Source: Nitrososphaerales archaeon TH5893
Lineage (GTDB): Archaea; Thermoproteota; Nitrososphaeria; Nitrososphaerales; Nitrososphaeraceae
Reading direction: 5' to 3'
NCBI GenBank assembly: GCA_014523685.1
Contig: JAATVT010000073.1
Coordinates: 1 to 12,369 of the forward strand
Length of the DNA: 12,369 nucleotides
The position numbers and the translations under genes were made by a program. The notes beneath the pieces were generated by a model. It searched no databases and was not told where the DNA came from. It saw only the letters and a program-made list of their open reading frames with translations. Positions 7,631-12,369 of the stretch are shown in pieces (the stretch's first letter is position 1; each line of letters begins with the position of its first letter).

Positions 7631-7662
7631 GGTTCTAATGTAGTGGTTCTAATGTAGTGGTT
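7631..7662. repeat. 14-bp tandem repeat, 2.3 copies
   Basis: The unit GGTTCTAATGTAGT is present twice without mismatch (7631-7644 and 7645-7658), followed by the first four bases of a third copy. It lies in the 264-bp gap between the synthetase and the GT4 gene. A unit of 14 bp is not a multiple of three, so the duplication shifts any reading frame crossing it. Confidence 0.95.
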
Positions 7663-7769
7663 AATTTAAATTCATGAATAACAAGCTTTTTGGACTGCAG
7701 CGTATCTTCATTAAAGGATTTCGTTCCTTCAGATTTACTTTCTGAAACATCAATCGTGAGACCTCCTGA
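7635..7769 (-). pseudogene. Possible broken minus-strand reading frame of unknown family
   Basis: On the minus strand, downstream of the GT4 stop, a frame open from 7769 to the TAG at 7635-7637 has gene-like composition (IDVSESKSEGTKSFNEDTL, then QSKKLVIHEFKLTTTLEP). It ends inside the 14-bp tandem repeat. If one repeat unit is removed on paper, the frame continues as EPDDASFGEPTEKCYV before a stop, so the duplication may have broken it. There is no upstream start in this frame other than an ATT at 7752-7754. I do not recognise the sequence. It may be a fragment of a lost gene or a chance open frame. Confidence 0.25.
7761..7767 (-). promoter_or_regulatory. Perfect Shine-Dalgarno-like AGGAGGT in an intergenic gap
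   Basis: On the minus strand AGGAGGT is followed 7 nt later by TTG and 10 nt later by ATG (7748-7750). These open a 29-codon frame (MFQKVNLKERNPLMKI and so on) ending in TAA at 7661-7663. The genes in this window otherwise lack such sites. The small protein resembles nothing I know and the site may be chance. Confidence 0.25.
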
Positions 7770-7786
7770 TTAAAAAATATATTTCC

Positions 7787-8926
7787 TTAACAGATTTTAT
7801 ATGCTTCAAGAATATTTCTTTCGTATTTTTCCCAAGTTAGATAATTTCTGGCGTAGTTGAAACTGTCGACTCTTTTCTTGTGTAATTCCTCCATGTTTGT
7901 TTTGAAGTTCTGTAATTTCAGAGCTAGATCTTCATAGTTTTCAAATGTTAAACAATTATTTTTTAAAGTGCGAACCACTGATGTTAAGTCGGATGTCAAC
8001 ATCACGAACAAGCCAGCATGAGCATACTCATAGGCTTTATTTGGATTCAAAAAAGAATGAGACCAGTGTTTCTTCCACGGCAGCAAACCTATTGAATTTT
8101 GTCTCATTTCTAAGAACATCTTATCTCTTGGAATGAATCCAGTTGCCTTGAAATTTCTAGATGACTCAGGTTCCCATCCTATTATTGTCAGATTTCCCAT
8201 ATCCCGAGTAATGAAAAGTTCCCTTAGACCTGACATATCTCTCTTGGTAAGTTGTGTATTCTTGCTTTCGCCCCCAGCGTAAACGCATGATAATTTCTCA
8301 TGGAATTCAGGTTCACTAAACTTCCTTGTTTCATCTTCTGACGGAAAGTTAGGTACCACAAATATATTGCCTGTACTTCCCTGTTTCAGTTTCATTAAAT
8401 CTTGTGCAATCTGATCAGAAACTGTTACTGTAGGCACAGAAGAGACCAATTCTTTCTCCCATTTTGTCCAATTGGAAATTTTCTGGCGAGAGATAAAATT
8501 CAATTTCATGTCATTAATAACTCTAGCTATTCCAGAACGGCGTCCAGTATTACCTTGTAGTTTTAAACTTTCCGCATGGACTAATGAAAGCATTCCAAAA
8601 TATTCATGATCGTCAAAAACGACTGGTAGTCCGAGTTCATAAGATATTTTCGCCGATCCAATATTGTGTGAATGTACTATGTCTGGTCTAAGTTTATCTG
8701 CCAATTTTTTTACCTGTTTCTTAATACGATCATAGAAGTATGGAAGTCCAATCATAGCTTTGGCAGTCCAATCTATAGGATAGATACCTGAAAATGCAGG
8801 AGAATGACTGTTAGGGTTGATTCTACCGCCAAAAAATACTTCAAACCCATTTTTTTTTCCTGTCAGTGCAGCTTTTTCGACCCTAGAATCAGGTAGGCCG
8901 TCATCTGATAAATGAAGTACTCTCAT
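7787..8926 (-). CDS. GT4-family glycosyltransferase (GT-B fold)
   Basis: The 379-residue protein is a cytosolic or membrane-associated retaining glycosyltransferase that moves a sugar from a nucleotide donor to a growing glycan or lipid. The N-terminal Rossmann half starts MRVLHLSDDGLPDSR. It carries RPDIVHSHN (80-88) and VVFDDHEYFGM (102-112), the DxHE acceptor-side motif of this group. The C-terminal donor half has VVPNFP (190-195), ATGFIPRDKM (261-270), IGLLPW (279-284) and NPNKAYEYAHAGLFVML (294-310), the counterpart of the NPNKxFEYMAxGLPV donor-binding segment. The tail TFENYEDL...ARNYLTWEKYERNILEAYK is typical. No transmembrane segment is seen. The start is ATG; GGATGAT a few nt upstream is a weak Shine-Dalgarno candidate. 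The decayed paralog at 8959-9261 lies divergent to it. Confidence 0.87.
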   Translation of the reverse strand: MRVLHLSDDGLPDSRVEKAALTGKKNGFEVFFGGRINPNSHSPAFSGIYPIDWTAKAMIGLPYFYDRIKKQVKKLADKLRPDIVHSHNIGSAKISYELGLPVVFDDHEYFGMLSLVHAESLKLQGNTGRRSGIARVINDMKLNFISRQKISNWTKWEKELVSSVPTVTVSDQIAQDLMKLKQGSTGNIFVVPNFPSEDETRKFSEPEFHEKLSCVYAGGESKNTQLTKRDMSGLRELFITRDMGNLTIIGWEPESSRNFKATGFIPRDKMFLEMRQNSIGLLPWKKHWSHSFLNPNKAYEYAHAGLFVMLTSDLTSVVRTLKNNCLTFENYEDLALKLQNFKTNMEELHKKRVDSFNYARNYLTWEKYERNILEAYKIC

Positions 8927-8958
8927 TATATCATCCTGTAATCAAGGACTAACTTTGA

Positions 8959-9261
8959 CAAAATCTAAAGGCACATTCTGAATTATCATTTCAGTTATTA
9001 GAGTTTACTCAAGTATTAACGTATCATGATGATAATTTGTTTATTGGTCATTTACAATATTACATTTGTGAGAGACAAACTGCAAATTAAAGGAGTAATT
9101 CCACGTTTGAAGATTATGAAGAATTGATAGCACAACTGAGATCTAGGAAGTTTAACAACGAAAAAGTCTATGGAAGGAGGATCAGAATTTATTATTTCGC
9201 AAGAGATCTTATTTGGGAAAAGTATTAGCAGAATATTCAAGAAGCTAATAAGACGGCTTAA
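8959..9261 (+). pseudogene. Decayed GT4 glycosyltransferase, C-terminal fragment
   Basis: One plus-strand frame in this gap reads like the tail of a GT4 enzyme. From 9103, TFEDYEELIAQL (9103-9138) matches TFENYEDLALKL of the intact neighbour. FARDLIWEKY (9196-9225), a stop (TAG 9226-9228) and QNIQEANK match YARNYLTWEKYERNILEAYK. By eye nearly half the residues agree over about 50 positions. The frame is open further upstream to 8959, broken by TAA at 9088-9090, and that part only loosely resembles the donor-binding region around an LEF at about 9000. The front two thirds of the gene are missing and the final stop is TAA 9259-9261. It lies on the opposite strand to its intact relative, so it is not a simple tandem copy. 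The 423-bp gap at 8927-9349 holds nothing else I can identify. Confidence 0.65.
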
Positions 9262-9320
9262 CTAATACTGGGAATTTGACGTCAAATAGGAAATAATGAG
9301 ATTCGTTTAATTAGTAGAGA

Positions 9321-9328
9321 ATTAAATA
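9321..9328 (+). promoter_or_regulatory. Candidate TATA box for the 9350 gene
   Basis: ATTAAATA is centred about 25 nt upstream of the TTG at 9350, with no Shine-Dalgarno sequence between. This is the spacing expected of an archaeal leaderless promoter. The AT-rich background lowers certainty. Confidence 0.35.
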
Positions 9329-9349
9329 GTTGACCATAGAAATATTCAT

Positions 9350-10336
9350 TTGCATATTTTACATATATGGGACCAAGCTGGGGTAGCTTTTATTCTAGCA
9401 AAATTCCAGAGAAAGAATGGCGATCAAAGCAAGGTTATAAGGGTTAAAGGTCCTGATAAGTATGGTATAGACGAATTCTATAGAAACAACGGACTATTTG
9501 TCACAACTGATGAATTTGTTCGGAAATCAATAGTAGAAGCGAAGAAAGCAGATGTAATTCATATTCATAGTTTACCTGAAATGGTAATTAATATTCGAAA
9601 AATTTACGGAAAATCTAAAATCATTATACTTCACTACCACGGGACGGACATACGTGGTCTTAAAGAGAATGTGAAAGAATCCAATTTTCGTATATCAATT
9701 AGTGGTAAAAAACTTCTAAGTCACTTAGTTCTAAAACGAAGACACATAAAAGGACAAAGATTTGCGGACAAAGTGATAGTATCGACCCCTGATTTGCTTC
9801 ACCTAGTAAGGGGATCAGTTTGGTTACCTAATCCTGTAGATACTGATCATTTTAACTGCAAATTGAATGGGAAAAAATCAACTAGTGAACGAGCTTTACT
9901 AATACACAGTGAACCCACAGATACCAAGCTAGCCATCGATTTTTGTAAACACAAAGGACTCCTAAATATCGAGACACATGATAGAACCAAGAATCCCATC
10001 AGCCACAAGGATTTACCGAAATTTTTTGAGAATTATGATATATATCTTGATTTAAGGTTTGTTAATGGTGAACTCCTTCAAAATCTTAGCCTAACTGCTC
10101 TGCAGGCTCTGGCATCTGGCTTAAGGGTGTTGAACCATAACTTGAATTTCATAGATAATTTGCCGTTGGAACACTATCCCGTGAATGTGGTGACTAAACT
10201 ATCCTCTATTTATTCTCAGAAAATGAAAAAGAACTATTCAGTGTTGGCTAAACTCGTATTAGAACAGTTTCCCCTTGATATTATCTATTTTTTTTATTTT
10301 TTTATAAAGAATTGGAAACAGAAGGTGGCGTCTTAG
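9350..10336 (+). CDS. GT-B/GT4-like glycosyltransferase, atypical donor site
   Basis: The 328-residue protein has the two-lobed layout of GT4 enzymes. The N-terminal lobe carries MHILHIWDQAGVAF (1-14), ADVIHIHSLPE (67-77), ILHYHGTDIRGL (93-104) and RFADKVIVSTPDLL (137-150). A linker with WLPNPVDTDHF (158-168) follows. The donor lobe is compact and ends in NLSLTALQALASGLRVL (245-261). The last glutamate of the usual ExxxxxxxE donor motif is Gln252 here. The protein is short for the family, lacking the last helix pairs. A very hydrophobic stretch, DIIYFFYFFIKNW (310-322), lies near its end and is encoded by a long T tract. The start is TTG at 9350, the first usable codon after an in-frame stop at 9323-9325. 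It probably acts in surface glycan assembly; loss of the glutamate makes activity uncertain. Confidence 0.75.
   Translation: MHILHIWDQAGVAFILAKFQRKNGDQSKVIRVKGPDKYGIDEFYRNNGLFVTTDEFVRKSIVEAKKADVIHIHSLPEMVINIRKIYGKSKIIILHYHGTDIRGLKENVKESNFRISISGKKLLSHLVLKRRHIKGQRFADKVIVSTPDLLHLVRGSVWLPNPVDTDHFNCKLNGKKSTSERALLIHSEPTDTKLAIDFCKHKGLLNIETHDRTKNPISHKDLPKFFENYDIYLDLRFVNGELLQNLSLTALQALASGLRVLNHNLNFIDNLPLEHYPVNVVTKLSSIYSQKMKKNYSVLAKLVLEQFPLDIIYFFYFFIKNWKQKVAS
10288..10303 (+). repeat. Homopolymer T tract (T8-A-T7) near a gene end
   Basis: Eight T, one A and seven T lie inside the coding sequence about 30 bases before the stop of the glycosyltransferase gene. They encode the Phe/Tyr-rich tail. Slippage here would change only the last ten or so residues. 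The tract could also act as an oligo-T transcription stop inside the gene. Confidence 0.9.
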
Positions 10337-10899
10337 GAGCACATTATCAACTTTAGATTTATCTTACACAAAATCGATAGCCATAGATTAATCTAATATT
10401 GCAGAAAAAGTCCACACGGTTGTGCTTATGGTATAGCTTGAAATCTATGTATGGACACTCCATTTTTAATTTTCAACATTATAACTTTGGGTTTAACAAC
10501 AATACTACAGGGATCCTACAAGGGGTCATTAAATCATCTTCGGATATAAATTTCATTGAGTAATTTAATATATATGGCATGTCTCACATTAGTAACAAAC
10601 TTGTGATAATTTGCAATATTAGGGAAAATATTATAAACTTAGCATTCCTATTTTTAGTAAATTAGATAGTCTCATAAATTAATTGAATTAAGAATTATTT
10701 CTGGTCCAATTCTTGGCTAAAGTCTCTATTAGGAAGCCTTATCTTTAAGTTTCTCCCCCATGAATTACTCAAAACTTTTCCAGAAATCACTAGGGGATTG
10801 AACTTTCGCTAAGGATATGCTATCAAGTACGATGTGCTGGCTACTAAATAAAATATGCAAACCTTATCGTTCCTTACATAAAGGTAATTAAAGTCGCAT
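10337..10899. other. 563-bp gap with broken reading frames, no recognised gene
   Basis: No intact gene is seen. The best plus-strand frame includes a 38-codon run from ATG 10447 to TAA 10561-10563 (MYGHSIFNFQHYNFGF and so on). After stops, the same frame gives a stretch with FWSNSWLKSLLGSL and LPHELLKTFPEITRGL at roughly 10697-10808. On the minus strand another stretch, complement of about 10708-10809, reads KFNPLVISGKVLSNSWG. None resembles a family I can name. Given the two decayed genes nearby, this may be another ruin, but frames on both strands look equally coding-like, so the call is open. A TATA-like TTACATAAA near 10874-10882 may serve the methyltransferase gene. Confidence 0.3.
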
Positions 10900-11598
10900 T
10901 TGCCTAATAGGTATGTGCCATCAAGTCAATATTACCACATCTCTAAAGTAATGCAATTAATAATGGCTCTAAAGCCGATGAAAGTTCTTGATGTTGGAAC
11001 AGGGTTTGGCAAATACGGCGTATTGTGTAGAGAGTATCTGGATCTTTGGGACGGGAGACAAAAATATGAATTCACGCGACGGATTGATGGAGTAGAGGTA
11101 TTTCAGGGATATATAACACCTCTCCATAAATGTGTCTATGATAATATTTATAATGATAACATTGTCACACTGATCGAAAAAATGGAAATGGGATACGATC
11201 TAGTTTTGTTGATAGACGTCTTGGAACATTTTGAGAAAGATCAAGGAAGATCATTATTGGATACGCTATTAGCAAAGAACACAGGGATTTTAGTATGTAC
11301 TCCAAAACGTCCAAGCGCCCAAAACGATGCATTTGGTAATACATTTGAAACTCATAAAAGCGCTTGGACACGAAGGGAGTTCTTACAGACGTCGCACACA
11401 TTTTTTGTTCCTGATAGAATTTCATTTATTTGTTATATGACGAATAATGTTAATTCTGTCAAAAATTTAAAAAAAGGATTACGTCTACTTAGACAAGAAA
11501 GGTCAAGATTCTCGCTAAATAAGCTAAAAATTAAATTAGCTAGAATTCCTCTAACATCAAAATTATATCAAACGCTTATCAAGAGAAATGAGACATGA
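10900..11598 (+). CDS. Class I SAM-dependent methyltransferase
   Basis: The 232-residue cytosolic protein transfers a methyl group from S-adenosylmethionine. The SAM-binding glycine-rich motif I is VLDVGTGFGKYG (29-40). IDGVEVF (62-68) supplies the acidic residue at the end of strand 2, and YDLVLLIDVLEHF (99-111) is motif IV with the usual DVLEH. ILVCTPKRPSAQND (130-143) and HKSAWTRREF (152-161) follow, the latter typical of Methyltransf_11/23-type enzymes. The C-terminal 40 residues are strongly basic and may contact membrane or a charged substrate. The TTG start at 10900 is preferred over GTG at 10915 because PNRYVPSSQYYHI looks like the conserved family N-terminus; an in-frame stop lies at 10885-10887. 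In this context the likely substrate is a sugar or glycan, which is inference. Confidence 0.85.
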   Translation: MPNRYVPSSQYYHISKVMQLIMALKPMKVLDVGTGFGKYGVLCREYLDLWDGRQKYEFTRRIDGVEVFQGYITPLHKCVYDNIYNDNIVTLIEKMEMGYDLVLLIDVLEHFEKDQGRSLLDTLLAKNTGILVCTPKRPSAQNDAFGNTFETHKSAWTRREFLQTSHTFFVPDRISFICYMTNNVNSVKNLKKGLRLLRQERSRFSLNKLKIKLARIPLTSKLYQTLIKRNET

Positions 11599-11725
11599 TT
11601 GCATGTGATAATATAATCTAATTTAGCTGACTCGAACAAATGTGACTACATTTAAGTTCATTCAGTAAATGATTAATAATATACCTTCCGTAGATCAAAA
11701 GTTAGACTAACAAGTACATTTTTAT

Positions 11726-11739
11726 GGAGACATGTCTCC
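11726..11739. promoter_or_regulatory. Perfect 14-bp palindrome spanning a start codon
   Basis: GGAGACATGTCTCC reads the same on both strands and is centred on the ATG (11732-11734) of the last gene. It could be an operator for a dimeric regulator, or chance. The GGAG half lies too close to the ATG to be a normal ribosome binding site. Confidence 0.35.
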
Positions 11740-12369
11740 GTTAATCATTACAGTGAGTAGTAACGATCCGGCAGATTATTGGGAAAATCGTCTGAGTAAA
11801 TATTATGGATTGCATGGGACCGGTTTCATAGGTCTAGGTTTGAATTATAACACTTGGATGTATAAGATTAGGAGACAGGTATTAACTAGAGAGGTAAGAT
11901 CTCTTGATATAAAATTTTCTGAGGTTAGTATTCTTGACGTAGGCTGCGGTACCGGTTTTTATGTAGACCTTTGGAAACAGCTAGGATGCAGGAAATTAGC
12001 TGGAATTGACATTACAGATAAAGCGGTCGAAAAATTGCGCATAAAATATCCAGAATTTCAATTCTTTAAAGGGAATATCGGTGGTAACTTGGATAACTTG
12101 CCAGACCTATTGGCATGTAAATTTCAGGTAGTCTCTGCATTTGACGTTCTATTTCATATAGTCGATGATGAACAATATAAAATGGCATTTAGAAACATTT
12201 ATGACTTGTTAGAAAAAGGAGGAGCATTAATGATTTCAGAAAATTTTGTACAAACGACTCCTAAAAGGTCATCCTTTCAAAATAATAGGTCAGCAGATGA
12301 GATTGTAGATATCATTGTGAAAGCAGGCTTTAAGATAGTCAGGCGATCGCCTTTTTTCGTAATAATGAA
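11732..12369 (+). CDS. Class I SAM-dependent methyltransferase (3' partial)
   Basis: The frame runs from ATG 11732 off the end of the window, giving 212 codons. After a variable start (MSPLIITVSSNDPADYW) comes YGLHGTGFIGLG (25-36), a segment often seen in glycan-locus methyltransferases. Motif I is ILDVGCGTGFY (67-77), followed by AGIDITDKAVEKL (90-102) with the acidic residue that binds the SAM ribose. FQVVSAFDVLFHI (131-143) is the motif IV region, and LLEKGGALMISENF (159-172) matches the usual LkpGG segment. GTG at 11753 is an alternative start that would drop seven residues before the first family-like ones. Substrate is unknown; it follows another methyltransferase gene on the same strand by 133 nt, so the two may methylate the same glycan. 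Confidence 0.83.
   Translation, partial: MSPLIITVSSNDPADYWENRLSKYYGLHGTGFIGLGLNYNTWMYKIRRQVLTREVRSLDIKFSEVSILDVGCGTGFYVDLWKQLGCRKLAGIDITDKAVEKLRIKYPEFQFFKGNIGGNLDNLPDLLACKFQVVSAFDVLFHIVDDEQYKMAFRNIYDLLEKGGALMISENFVQTTPKRSSFQNNRSADEIVDIIVKAGFKIVRRSPFFVIM

Noticed and set aside
9052..9240. 62-codon minus-strand ORF in the gap before the 9350 gene
   Set aside because: It is the antisense of the decayed GT4 fragment, which has a clear paralog; the hydrophobic translation is what antisense AT-rich coding sequence gives.
11724..11744. ATG at 11724 as the start of the last methyltransferase
   Set aside because: It is out of frame and meets a stop after six codons.
1..12369. CRISPR array, defence or phage system
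   Set aside because: No spaced direct repeats, nuclease, helicase, integrase or structural phage genes were seen; the only perfect tandem repeats are the 14-bp unit and short simple repeats.

Overview
The window is AT-rich archaeal chromosome, probably from a soil-type ammonia-oxidising archaeon (Nitrososphaerota, formerly Thaumarchaeota). I infer this from the lack of Shine-Dalgarno sequences at almost every gene, the many TTG starts with TATA-like boxes roughly 25-35 nt upstream (leaderless style), an F420-type luciferase-like oxidoreductase, and the general look of the proteins. No rRNA, tRNA, CRISPR array or intact insertion sequence was seen.

Region 1 (1-4319) is a plus-strand run. It starts with the C-terminal end of a surface protein built of cadherin/Ig-like repeats (1-528). 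Next come an F420-dependent luciferase-like oxidoreductase (666-1634), an M20 metallopeptidase (1708-3081), a 57-residue zinc-ribbon protein (3175-3348) and a C-C-bond lyase of the isocitrate lyase/PEP mutase superfamily with the KRCGH catalytic motif (3380-4252). These genes look intact and housekeeping-like.

Region 2 (4320-12369) looks like a surface-glycan biosynthesis island. It holds a convergent minus-strand polytopic membrane protein resembling GT-C glycosyltransferases (4320-5789), an asparagine-synthetase-type amidating enzyme (6320-7522), a minus-strand GT4 glycosyltransferase (7787-8926), a second GT-B/GT4-like protein on the plus strand (9350-10336), and two SAM-dependent methyltransferases (10900-11598, and 11732 to the window end). 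Together these would build, amidate and methylate a glycan for lipids, S-layer glycoproteins or an exopolysaccharide; the actual product cannot be read from sequence.

The main result of reading between the genes is that the island is littered with decayed coding sequence. The 530-bp gap before the asparagine synthetase appears to hold the ruined N-terminal glutaminase domain of the same gene, in the same frame and interrupted by stops. The gap at 8927-9349 holds the C-terminal end of a second GT4 gene, clearly similar to the intact one next door but on the opposite strand and with in-frame stops. A 14-bp tandem duplication at 7631-7662 breaks another possible minus-strand reading frame. The 563-bp gap at 10337-10899 holds broken frames that I cannot identify. 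I see gene birth and decay in a glycan locus, not a clearly new defence or mobile system.
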